This document shows, piece after piece, positions 7,900 through 16,551 of a DNA stretch of 64,000 bases. Each line of letters begins with the position of its first letter. Positions within the stretch are counted from its first letter, which is position 1. Position numbers and translations under genes: made by a program. The stretch is taken from positions 1 to 64,000 of the forward strand of contig NZ_JAHWGP010000029.1 of the NCBI RefSeq assembly GCF_020873915.1, written 5' to 3'. Source of the DNA: Streptomyces sp. DH5. Its GTDB lineage: Bacteria > Actinomycetota > Actinomycetes > Streptomycetales > Streptomycetaceae. The notes beneath the pieces are model-generated. The model saw only the letters and a list, made by a program, of their open reading frames with translations. It did no database searches and was not told the DNA's origin.

Positions 7900-9657
7900 A
7901 TGTCCGAGTCCCACTCACACCTCGACCGCCGCAGCCTCATCCGCCTGGCCGCCAAGGGAGCCGCAGCCGGTGTGGCCATTACCGCCGGAGGAACGTTCAC
8001 CGGGGGCAGCGCGGTCGCCGCACCGGACCCTCTGACCGAACCATTCCGCGGCATGCCCCGGTCCCTGGCGCTGAGCGTGCCGCGCAGTGTGAACGGTGAC
8101 GCACCGTTGCCGCCGCTGCCGGACCAGACCAGCGGTGGGCGTATCTCGCGGCCGAGCCGCCGTATCCCCTACGCCCAGGACGCGCCCGCCGCGCGGGGGA
8201 AGGGCGCGGACGTGCCCACCACCCTGCCGTTCGAGTTCAACCGGTCCGGGTACCAGCTGGCGACCGACCTGCCGGAGCATCTGCGGCCGTGGAGGGACCG
8301 CCCCACCCGATGGGAGAACATCACGCCCGACACCGAGAGGCAGTTCCTCGACGCCGAGGGTGTCGTGCAGGTTCGCGATGGTTACGGCCGCCCCGGTTAC
8401 GACCAGCCCGTCACACAGATCCAGTTCGGGCTCGGCTGCATCACCAGCTACCGCACCGAGACCGACGCCGACCGCAAGGCACTGTTCCTCACCCGCGCCA
8501 AGGCACAGGCGAAGCGGTTGATCGACCGGCGGGTCGAGTCCCGTGGGGCGTGGTACTTCCCCTACCCGTTCGACTACACCCACGAGACCCACAGCGGCGT
8601 CGACTACAAGGCCCCCTGGTACTCCGGCATGGCGCAGGGCGAGGCCATAAGCCTGTTCATCCAGCTCACCCAACTGGACGGCGTCACAGATGACGAGCGG
8701 GCTCTGTACCGGCAGGCGGCCGACGCCGCCCTTACCTCACTGCTCCGCGGCGACGACGCCTACCCGTGGGTGATACACAAAAATGCGGCCGGTTACCTGT
8801 GGATCCAGGAATACCCCGGCGCACAGCCCGGCACGGGCGACTTCACCTACAACGGCATGATCTTCGCCATGTTCGGGCTGTGGGACTACTACGCGGCCAC
8901 CGGCAACGAACTCGCCCTGGCTCTCTACGACGGTGGCGCGACCACCATGGCCCGCTACTTCCCGCTGCTGCGGAACGTCCGCTGGCACTCGTACTACTGC
9001 CAGACCCACCGCATCCCGACCCCGAGTTACCACCAGCACCACATCAACCTCTTCCGCCAGCTGCACTGGCAGACCGGCAGCCCCGACTTCGCCCACCACA
9101 CCGATGTCCTCACCGACGACTTCCCCTCGCCCTATCTACGAGACGGGTCCACCGTCGCCTTCGCCGCCGGGACGCACACGCTGTACCGGTTGGACACCAA
9201 GGCAGACGGCGGCTGGGACAAGAGCAAGGAAGACGCACAACTGGAGGTCAAGAAGGTGACCTTCGCCCGGGCGACACAGGCACCCGCCGACATGCGTCGC
9301 CGCATCCAGGACCGGGGAATCTACTACCGCATCAGCGCGGGCGCCTACACCGGCTGGTGGGTCGGGGAGACCTGGCCGACCTCCTTCCTCCGCGGCCAGT
9401 ACCTGACCACCCCCTACCTCCCCCAACGCACGCTCACCTTCCCCGGTGGCAACCGGGAGGTCAACGTCTACCGCTTCACCGAAGACGGCACCGACGCGTC
9501 GATCCGCACCGTCTCCTTCGCCGCCCCGTCCAACGCACCCACAGACCGCCGCGCCATCGTCAACGGCCGGCCCATGTACCAAATCACCGCCGGTGCACTC
9601 ACGGGCTTCTGGGTAGCCGCCACCAGCATCACCATCGACGGGACCACCACCACTTGA
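7900..9657 (+). CDS. Tat-exported D-glucuronyl C5-epimerase-like protein
   Basis: 585 residues from ATG 7900 with GAGGGA upstream. The N-terminus carries a twin-arginine signal (DRRSLIRLAAKG) and a hydrophobic stretch ending AVAAP. About residues 130-400 resemble the D-glucuronyl C5-epimerase C-terminal domain family: WYSGMAQGEAISLFIQL, WIQEYP, NGMIFAMFGLWDYYAATG and YHQHHINLFRQLHW. Enzymes of this family epimerise glucuronic to iduronic acid in heparan-type chains; the substrate here is unknown. The last about 140 residues hold two copies of a module (YYRISAGAYTGWWVGE and MYQITAGALTGFWVAA) that may bind cell wall or glycan. It lies between two paralogous pseudoprotease/FG-GAP genes on the same strand. 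Confidence 0.75.
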   Translation: MSESHSHLDRRSLIRLAAKGAAAGVAITAGGTFTGGSAVAAPDPLTEPFRGMPRSLALSVPRSVNGDAPLPPLPDQTSGGRISRPSRRIPYAQDAPAARGKGADVPTTLPFEFNRSGYQLATDLPEHLRPWRDRPTRWENITPDTERQFLDAEGVVQVRDGYGRPGYDQPVTQIQFGLGCITSYRTETDADRKALFLTRAKAQAKRLIDRRVESRGAWYFPYPFDYTHETHSGVDYKAPWYSGMAQGEAISLFIQLTQLDGVTDDERALYRQAADAALTSLLRGDDAYPWVIHKNAAGYLWIQEYPGAQPGTGDFTYNGMIFAMFGLWDYYAATGNELALALYDGGATTMARYFPLLRNVRWHSYYCQTHRIPTPSYHQHHINLFRQLHWQTGSPDFAHHTDVLTDDFPSPYLRDGSTVAFAAGTHTLYRLDTKADGGWDKSKEDAQLEVKKVTFARATQAPADMRRRIQDRGIYYRISAGAYTGWWVGETWPTSFLRGQYLTTPYLPQRTLTFPGGNREVNVYRFTEDGTDASIRTVSFAAPSNAPTDRRAIVNGRPMYQITAGALTGFWVAATSITIDGTTTT

Positions 9658-9719
9658 GCAACGTAACGGTGGTACCCGGCTGCTCCCTGGCGCCACGCAA
9701 ATCCTCAACAAGGAAAATC

Positions 9720-11219
9720 ATGACTTCTCGACGTATCCGCACCGCCTGGGGCGCCAGCCTGACCACAGCAGTTGCGATGGCCAACCTTATTATCCCCGCT
9801 ACCGCAGTCGCCGTCACCGGCCCCGAGGCCGCCGCAACCTACGCGTTCACCGCGCGCGTCCTGGTTGGCGATGGCGACCCGGCACGCGGCTGCTCGGCCG
9901 CGCTCATCTCCCATGAGTGGGTCATCACCACAGCCTCCTGCCTCGCCGACGACACCACCTCGGTCACGGCGGGCAAGCCACAGCAGAAGACCACCATCAA
10001 CATCAAGGGCTCCGCCCCGGACACGACTACTGCGTACACCGGCACCGTCGCCGAACTGGTGCCCGCCGAGGGCGGGCGTGACGTGGTCATGGCCCGCCTG
10101 GCCACCTCCGTCCCCGCGACCATTCCCACCCTCGCGCTCGCCGACGCGGGCCTGGCCTCCGGTGACGAGGCCACCTTCGCCGGCACCGGCCGCACCAAGA
10201 CCGAATGGGTACCGGACAAACCGCACACCGCGACCTTCACAGTCGACAGCACTGACACCACCACCCTGGCCATCTCCGGCAAGACCGCAGAGGACTCCAT
10301 CTGCAAGGGCGACACCGGCGGTCCTCTCCTACGCGACACCGACGACGGGCCCGAGCTCGTCGGACTGGCCACCCGGTCCTGGCAAGGCGGCTGCCTGGGC
10401 ACGCCCGAGACCGAGACCCGCACGAACGCCGAGGCGGTACGCACCGACGACCTCGGCGACTGGATCAGCAAGACCGCCGGCCGCGCCCGGATCCGCCAGG
10501 TCGCTTCCGGTGACTTCTCCGGTGACGGCAAGAGTGACGCTGTCGCCATCGACGGGGCCGACGGCAATCTCTACGCCTATCCCGGTGACGGCAAGGGCGG
10601 CTTCGGTGGCCGGAACCAGATCGGCACCGGCTGACAGACCACCCGGGTCATCGCCACCGGCAACTTCGTCGGCGACAGCAACACCGACCTCGTCGCCATC
10701 CGCGACAACGGCGTCCTGCTGACCTATCCCGGCAAGGGCCAGGGAGGCTTCGGCACCGCCATCACCGCGGGCACCGGCTGGAACAGCATGCGCCTGCTCT
10801 CCGCCAGCGACTTCAACGGAGACAAGAAGATCGACCTCCTCGCCGTCCACACCAACGGCGACCTCTACATCTACCCCGGCACTGGCGACGGCAAGGTCGC
10901 CTCCGGCATCGTCGCAAGCACGGGCTGGAGCGGCATCAGGCTCATCGCCAGCGGCGACTTCAACGGCGACGGCAAGGCCGACATCACCGCGATCCACACC
11001 AACGGCTACGTCTACACCTACATGGGCACCGGCCAGAACAGTTTCCAGACCGGCATCAAGGGCGGCGGCGGCTGGAGTACCACCGGCCTAATCGCCGGCG
11101 GCGACTTCAACATCGACGGCAAGACCGACCTCGTCACCGTACGCAACGGCACCACCTTCTACACCTACATCGGCAACGGCCAGGGCAACTTCTCCACCCC
11201 CGTCACCACCCAGCCGTAA
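9720..11219 (+). pseudogene. Trypsin-fold pseudoprotease with FG-GAP repeats, interrupted by in-frame TGA
   Basis: From ATG 9720 (AAGGAAAATC upstream) the frame runs 304 codons to TGA at 10632-10634 and then continues in the same frame without shift to TAA at 11217-11219, for a full length of 499 codons plus stop. The N-terminus has a signal peptide. The trypsin-fold domain again lacks two catalytic residues: TTASC (Ser73 for His) and CKGDTGGP (Thr199 for Ser). Five FG-GAP repeats follow, one before and four after the TGA. The stop replaces the Trp expected in the repeat (GTGW in GTGWNSMRLL, STGW in STGWSGIRLI), so it is a TGG to TGA nonsense change. A secreted short form of 304 residues is still possible. 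The natural stop coincides with an IS insertion site. Confidence 0.85.
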
Positions 11220-12244
11220 GTGGGGGGTTCGTAAGTCTTTGAGTGGATCTGCTGTCGCTTGATGATGTGGCGGTGGGGCGGAATCCGCCGGTCCGCGGTT
11301 GTTGGTCTGGTGATGTGATCGGATGAGTGAACGCAAGCCACATCCGAGTGACTTATCGGACGAGTAGTGGTCGTGATCGAGCCGGCGATCGCCGCGTGGG
11401 AGGGCTGGCACCGCTCGGTGAGCGGCCATCAGGGCGCCTATGACATGCGGGAGATCGTGAACGCGATCCTCTATCAGGGGCGGGCCGGCTGCCAGTGGGC
11501 CTACCTCCCGCACGACCTGCCACCCAAGAGCGCGACCTACTACTACTTCGCCGCCTGACGGGGCGACGGCACCGACCAGGTCATCCATGAACTCCTGCGC
11601 TGCCAGGTCCGTGAACGCGCCCGCCGATCAGAGGACCCGACCCTGGTGGTCCTGGACACCCAGAGTGTCCACGCGGCCGCCGGGGTCCCCGCCGCCACGA
11701 GTGGCCATGATCCGGCCAAGCGGGTGCCCGGCCGCAAGCGCGGCCTGGCCGTGGACGTCCTCGGCCTGGTCATCGCGGTCGTCGTCCTCGCCGCGAACAC
11801 GCACGACAACGCCGCGGGCATCGTCCTGCCGGACCAGGTCGCCGAGCACACCGGCGGCACCGTCCGCAAAGCCCTGGCGCCGACCAGGGCTTCAAGAACC
11901 AGGTCGTCGTGCACGGCGCCAAGACCGTCACCGGCCTCGCCGACCGGCTCCCCGCATCCCCGCCGGACCTGCCCGAGCACCCGGACTGCCCCCGCATCCT
12001 CGACGCCTTCAACCAGACGACCGGACCGCTACGGGCCGAGGGCGTCTGCGAAGCCCTCGGCCACGAACTGCTGCCGAAGAACGTCGAAGGCACCCGCGCC
12101 AAGCTGAAACGCCTGGTCAAACTCGGCATCCTCACCGAGGCCGACACCGGCAACTTCGCCAGGAAGCAATAGCCGACACAACCTCCACCAGCGTCCTTGC
12201 TCTCACCTCAGCCGGAAACGGACATCATCTTACGAACCCCCCAC
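11220..12244 (+). mobile_element. Decayed IS5-family insertion sequence with TAA target duplication
   Basis: The left end GTGGGGGGTTCGTAAG (11220-11235) and right end CTTACGAACCCCCAC (12230-12244) are inverted copies that differ only by one G in the homopolymer. Each end abuts the trinucleotide TAA (11217-11219 and 12245-12247), which fits the 3-bp TNA duplication of some IS5-family groups. The left TAA is also the stop codon of the FG-GAP gene, so insertion left that reading frame unchanged. The element is 1025 bp and its transposase is broken. Confidence 0.85.
11323..12172 (+). pseudogene. IS5-family transposase, multiply disrupted and chimeric at its 3' end
   Basis: Starting ATG 11323 the frame reads MSERKPHPSDLSDE and meets TAG at 11365, where related transposases have Gln. 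A one-base deletion follows within about 10 bp. The next open stretch (VVIEPAIAAWEGWHRSVSGH to YYYFAA) ends at TGA 11556, where Trp is expected (FAAWRDDGTD in relatives). It then continues as TLVVLDTQSVHAAAGVPAAT to about 11880, where a frameshift occurs. After DQGFKNQVVVHGA the sequence no longer resembles an IS5 transposase end; it reads as a helix-turn-helix-like tail (ILDAFNQTTGPLRAEGVCEA to GILTEADTG), ending TAG at 12170-12172. At least four lesions make it inactive. Comparison to intact relatives is from memory. Confidence 0.8.
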
Positions 12245-12278
12245 TAAGAGACATTGGCGAATTGCTGTCCGGGCGGAT

Positions 12279-12312
12279 GTGTGATCATCGCGACGTTTGC
12301 AGGTGATCACAC
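12279..12312. terminator. Inverted repeat downstream of pnkp
   Basis: Perfect 9-bp arms GTGTGATCA (12279-12287) and TGATCACAC (12304-12312) with a 16-nt spacer, 48 bp beyond the pnkp stop on the minus strand. It could be the operon terminator or an operator; the long loop and modest GC make either use uncertain. Confidence 0.35.
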
Positions 12313-12360
12313 GAGGCAAGGTCGCTCTCTCGCATCACTGGAACGAAACAGCAAACCCAA

Positions 12361-14928
12361 CTACAGGCGCGGGTCCACCGGTTCCGACTCCAGGGCCAGG
12401 ACGGCGAAGACCGGCTCGTGGACGCGCCACAGGGGTTCGCCCTCGGCGAGGCGGTCCAGGGACTCCAGGCCGAGCGCGTACTCGCGGATCGCGAGGGAGC
12501 GCTTGTGGTTGAGGAAGCGGCCGCGCAGGCGGGCCAGGTTCTCCGGGCGGGTGTACTCGGGGCCGTAGATGATGCGCAGGTACTCGCGGCCCCGGCACTT
12601 GATGCCGGGCTGCACCAGGCGGCCCGCGGCGTCGCGGACCAGGGCGTCGACGGGCTTGACGACCATGCCCTCGCCGCCGCGTCCGGTCATCTCCGACCAC
12701 CAGTCGACGCCGGCCCGCACCGACTCGGGGTCGGCGGTGTCGACGTAGAGGCGGCGGGTGGTGCCGAGCAGGCCGGTGGTGTCGTGCTCGACCATGCGGT
12801 CGATGAGGGCGAGCTGCCGGTCGTGGGCCAGGGCGGCCAGGCTGCGGCCCTGCACGGCGAGGATCTGGAAGGGTGCCAGGCGCACGCCGTCCAGGCCGTC
12901 GGTGGTCCAGCAGTAGCGGCGGTAGGCGTCGGTGAACGCCGAGGCGGCCCGGGCGCGTTCGCGCTGGCGGTCCAGCAGGTCCCGCACCTCGACACCGCGG
13001 GCCGCCGCGCTCTCCAGGGCCGCCAGCGCGCCCGGGAAGACCGCGCCGGAGGCGGCGCCGACCGCGGCGTACTGCGAGCGCAGCAGGCCGGACGCCTTCA
13101 GCGACCACGGCATCAGTTCGGCGTCCAGCAGCAGCCAGTCGGTGTCGAGTTCCGCCCACAGGCCGGCGTCGGTGACGGCGGTGCGCAACCGGGCGAGGAT
13201 CTCCTCGGTGACGGACGCGTCGTCGAAGAAGGGGCGGCCGGTACGGGTGTACAGGGAGCCGGTCCCGCCCCCGGGGGTGCCGAAGCGCCGGGCGGCGACG
13301 TCCGCGTCGCGGCAGACCAGGGCGACCGCGCGCGAGCCCATGTGCTTCTCCTCGCACACCACGCGGGCGACACCGTCGCGCTCGTACTGGGCGAAGGCCT
13401 CCACCGGGTGCTCCAGGTGGCCGTCGAGGTGCGAGGTGGCGGTGGGTGCCATCGTCGGCGGGAGGTACGGCAGCAGGCGCGGGTCGATGGCGAAGCGGCT
13501 CATGACCTCCAGGGCCGCCGCCGCGTTCTCCTCGCGGACGGACACCCGGCCGGCGTGCCGGGTCTCGACGACGCGGCGGCCGTGCACGTCCGCCAGGTCC
13601 AGCGGGCGCCCCTCGTGACCGCCGGGGGCCTCGGTGCGCAGCGGGCGGGCCGGCTCGTACCAGACCCGCTCGGCCGGTACGTCGACCAGTTCCCGCTCCG
13701 GCCAGCGCAGCGCGGTGAGCTTGCCGCCGAAGACGGCGCCGGTGTCCAGGCAGATGGTGTTGTTGAGCCAGGTGGCCTCGGGGACGGGGGTGTGGCCGTA
13801 GACGACGGCGGCCCGGCCGCGGTAGTCCTCGGCCCAGGGGTAGCGCACGGGCAGGCCGAACTCGTCGGTCTCGCCGGTGGTGTCGCCGTACAGGGCGTGG
13901 CTGCGGACCCGGCCGGAGGTGCGGCCGTGGTACTTCTCCGGCAGTCCGGCGTGACAGACCACGAGCCTGCCTCCGTCGAGGACGTAGTGGCTGACGAGGC
14001 CGTCGATGAACTGCCGTACCTCGGCGCGGAACTCCTCGCTCTCCGTGTCCATCTGGGCGATGGTCTCGGCGAGTCCGTGGGTGTGCTGGACGCCCCGGCC
14101 CTTGAGGTACCGGCCGAACTTGTTCTCGTGGTTGCCGGGCACGCAGAGGGCGTTGCCCGACTTGACCATGCTCATCACGCGGCGCAGCACTGCGGGGCTG
14201 TCGGGGCCGCGGTCGACGAGGTCGCCGACGAAGACGGCGGTGCGGCCGCCGGGGTGGACGCCGTCGGCGTAGCCCAGCTTGCCGAGCAGTGCCTCCAGTT
14301 CGGCGGAGCAGCCGTGGATGTCGCCGATGATGTCGAAGGGCCCGGTGAGGTGGGTGAGGTCGTTGTAGCGCTTCTCGGTGACGACGACGGCCCGCTCGAT
14401 CTCCTCCGGGCCGCGCAGCACGTGCACCTTGCGGAAGCCCTCGCGCTCCAGGTGGCGCAGGGAGCGGCGCAGTTCGCGGGTGTGCCGCTGGATGACGCGG
14501 CGCGGCATGTCGGCGCGGTCGGTGCGGGCCGCGTTGCGCTCGGCGCACACCTGCTCGGGCACGTCGAGGACGATGGCGATGGGCAGCACGTCGTACTTCC
14601 TGGCCAGGTCGACGAGCTGCCGCCTGGCGTCCTGCTGGACGCTGGTGGCGTCGACGACGGTGCGGCGGCCGGCGGCGAGGCGCTTGCCCGCGATGTAGTG
14701 CAGCACGTCGAAGGCGTCGCGGGAGGCGCTCTGGTCGTTCTCGTCGTCGGCGACCAGGCCGCGGCAGAAGTCGGAGGAGATGACCTCGGTGGGCTTGAAG
14801 TGCCGCCGGGCGAAGGTGGACTTGCCGGAGCCGGAGGCGCCGATCAGCACGACGAGGGAGAGGTCGGTGATGGGCAGGGCACGGGCGCCCGCGGTGGTGT
14901 CGGTGGTGGTGGTGCCGGTGCTGGTCAT
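12361..14928 (-). CDS. pnkp: Polynucleotide kinase-phosphatase-ligase of the Pnkp/Hen1 RNA repair system
   Basis: 855 residues from ATG 14928, which overlaps the hen1 TGA (ATGA). Three domains can be seen. An N-terminal 5'-kinase has the P-loop GASGSGKST at 30-38. A central metallophosphoesterase (2',3'-phosphatase) has GDIHG, GDLVDRG, GNHE and GHTPV motifs. A C-terminal nucleotidyltransferase (ligase) domain has EEKHMGSR with the adenylated Lys at about 528, and later EGMVVKP. Length and order match bacterial Pnkp, which heals and seals cleaved RNA such as tRNA, with Hen1 adding a 2'-O-methyl mark that prevents recutting at the site. It acts in the cytoplasm as a complex with Hen1. Identification is confident because all active-site motifs are intact. 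Confidence 0.95.
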   Translation of the reverse strand: MTSTGTTTTDTTAGARALPITDLSLVVLIGASGSGKSTFARRHFKPTEVISSDFCRGLVADDENDQSASRDAFDVLHYIAGKRLAAGRRTVVDATSVQQDARRQLVDLARKYDVLPIAIVLDVPEQVCAERNAARTDRADMPRRVIQRHTRELRRSLRHLEREGFRKVHVLRGPEEIERAVVVTEKRYNDLTHLTGPFDIIGDIHGCSAELEALLGKLGYADGVHPGGRTAVFVGDLVDRGPDSPAVLRRVMSMVKSGNALCVPGNHENKFGRYLKGRGVQHTHGLAETIAQMDTESEEFRAEVRQFIDGLVSHYVLDGGRLVVCHAGLPEKYHGRTSGRVRSHALYGDTTGETDEFGLPVRYPWAEDYRGRAAVVYGHTPVPEATWLNNTICLDTGAVFGGKLTALRWPERELVDVPAERVWYEPARPLRTEAPGGHEGRPLDLADVHGRRVVETRHAGRVSVREENAAAALEVMSRFAIDPRLLPYLPPTMAPTATSHLDGHLEHPVEAFAQYERDGVARVVCEEKHMGSRAVALVCRDADVAARRFGTPGGGTGSLYTRTGRPFFDDASVTEEILARLRTAVTDAGLWAELDTDWLLLDAELMPWSLKASGLLRSQYAAVGAASGAVFPGALAALESAAARGVEVRDLLDRQRERARAASAFTDAYRRYCWTTDGLDGVRLAPFQILAVQGRSLAALAHDRQLALIDRMVEHDTTGLLGTTRRLYVDTADPESVRAGVDWWSEMTGRGGEGMVVKPVDALVRDAAGRLVQPGIKCRGREYLRIIYGPEYTRPENLARLRGRFLNHKRSLAIREYALGLESLDRLAEGEPLWRVHEPVFAVLALESEPVDPRL

Positions 14929-16388
14929 GCGGCCTTCTCCTCCTTCACGGTCCCGGTGCGGAACACGGCCATCTGGGTGGGCGGCCCGACCTCGGGGTCG
15001 TCGGGTCCCACGGGTACGAACTCCACGGTGTAGCCGTGCCGTTCGCCGACCTTCCCCGCCCAGGCGCGGAACTCGGCGCGGGTCCACTCGAAGCGGTGGT
15101 CGCCGTGCCGGACGTGGCCGGCCGGGAGGCTCTCCCAGCGCACGTTGTACTCGACGTTCGGGGTGGTCACGAGGACCGTGCCGGGGCGGGCGGCGCCGAA
15201 CACCGCGTACTCCAGGGCGGGCAGCCTGGGCAGGTCGAGGTGTTCGATCACCTCGCTGAGCACGGCGGCGTCGTAGCCCTTGAGCCGCTTGTCGGTGTAG
15301 GCGAGGGAACCCTGCAAGAGGGTCACGCGCGCCGACTGCCGCTCCCCCATGCGGTCCAGTTTCAGCCGCCGGGAGGCGATGGTGAGGGCCCGCACCGACA
15401 CGTCGACGCCGACGATCTCGGTGAACGACGGATCCTTGAGGAGCTGCTGCACGAGCTGCCCCTGGCCGCAGCCGAGGTCGAGCACCCGGGCGGCGCCGCA
15501 GGCGTGGAGCGCGGCGAGGATCGCCTCGCGGCGCTGCACGGCGAGCGGGGTCGGCCGCTCCTGCTCCTCGGTCTCGGCCTCGACGGCGTTGTCGATGGTC
15601 TCGACGTCGCTGTCGTCCGCCTCGGCCAGCCGCACCAGCTCCAGGCGCTCCCTGGCCTGCCGGGTCAGGGACCAGCGGCGGGAGAGGTAGCGGCTGGTGA
15701 TCAGCTGCTGCTCCGGGTGTCCGGGCAGCCAGCCCTCGCCCGCCCGCAGCAGTTTGTCGACCTCGTCGGGGGCGACCCAGTAGTGCTTGGCGTCGTCGAG
15801 GACGGGGAGCAGGACGTAGAGGTGGCGCAGGGCCTCGGCGAGGGTGAGCGTGTCCGCTTCCAGCACCAGGCGCACGTAGCGCGAGTCGCCCCACTCCGGG
15901 AACGCGACGTCCAGCGGCACGGGCTCGGCGGTGACCGTCCAGCCGAGCGGTTCGAAGAGCCGGCCGACGAGTGCGGGGCCGCCGCGCGCGGGCAGCGCGG
16001 GTATCTCGACACGCAGCGGGCGCGGCCGGCCCGGGAGGTGCGGGCGGGCGTTGCACACACCGCGCATGGCGCTGGAGAAGACGCCGCTCAGCGCGACGGC
16101 GAGCAGCGAGGAGGCCGCGTAGGGCCGGTCGTTGACGTACTGCGCGAGTGCGGCGTCGGGTGCGCCGCCGCGGCCCTTGCCCTTGCCACGCCGGACCAGT
16201 GCCACCGCGTCGACCTCCAGCAGCAGCGCCGCGGTGCAGCGCTCGGCGTCGGCCTCGGGGTAGAGGACGTGTGCCGTGCCGTAGGAGGTGGAGAACGCCT
16301 GCGCCTTCCCGGGATGCTTGTGCAGCAGGAAACCGAGGTCGGTCGCGGGGCTCTCGGCGGAGCCGGTGGTACTGATCGTCAGGAACAC
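14925..16388 (-). CDS. hen1: Hen1 3'-terminal RNA ribose 2'-O-methyltransferase
   Basis: 487 residues from GTG 16388 (reads MFLTISTTG, as in other Hen1 proteins; GAGG lies upstream). The N-terminal half (to about 250) is the bacterial Hen1-specific region that activates the Pnkp ligase, with conserved DLGFLLHKHPGKAQAFSTS and GTAHVLYPEA. The C-terminal half is a SAM methyltransferase: VLDLGCGQGQL binds SAM, and EVIEHLDLPRL plus HRFEWTRAEF carry the metal-binding Glu/His set of Hen1 enzymes. It methylates the 2'-OH at the 3' end of broken RNA before ligation. The stop overlaps the pnkp start, giving a two-gene operon; the LLM oxidoreductase gene lies 163 bp upstream on the same strand. Confidence 0.94.
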   Translation of the reverse strand: MFLTISTTGSAESPATDLGFLLHKHPGKAQAFSTSYGTAHVLYPEADAERCTAALLLEVDAVALVRRGKGKGRGGAPDAALAQYVNDRPYAASSLLAVALSGVFSSAMRGVCNARPHLPGRPRPLRVEIPALPARGGPALVGRLFEPLGWTVTAEPVPLDVAFPEWGDSRYVRLVLEADTLTLAEALRHLYVLLPVLDDAKHYWVAPDEVDKLLRAGEGWLPGHPEQQLITSRYLSRRWSLTRQARERLELVRLAEADDSDVETIDNAVEAETEEQERPTPLAVQRREAILAALHACGAARVLDLGCGQGQLVQQLLKDPSFTEIVGVDVSVRALTIASRRLKLDRMGERQSARVTLLQGSLAYTDKRLKGYDAAVLSEVIEHLDLPRLPALEYAVFGAARPGTVLVTTPNVEYNVRWESLPAGHVRHGDHRFEWTRAEFRAWAGKVGERHGYTVEFVPVGPDDPEVGPPTQMAVFRTGTVKEEKAA

Positions 16389-16551
16389 GGTGGTTACACC
16401 TCGGACACCTTCTGAACTGCGGGTGCGCGCCGGGATTCCGGCGGGTGCGCTCAACGTACAGGGAAGGTGTCGCGAGGTCGCACGGAATTTCGAGGGCCGG
16501 CGGGCGGGTCCGCCGCCGGGTGCGGGCGGACCCGTTCGCCGGGCGGGGGCG

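Noticed and set aside
10632-10634. Selenocysteine or programmed readthrough at TGA
   Set aside because: The position is a structural Trp in a propeller repeat, not a redox site, and no downstream stem-loop of SECIS type was evident; a nonsense change is simpler.
12418-15033. 871-codon plus-strand frame over pnkp
   Set aside because: Antisense shadow; pnkp motifs on the other strand are unambiguous.
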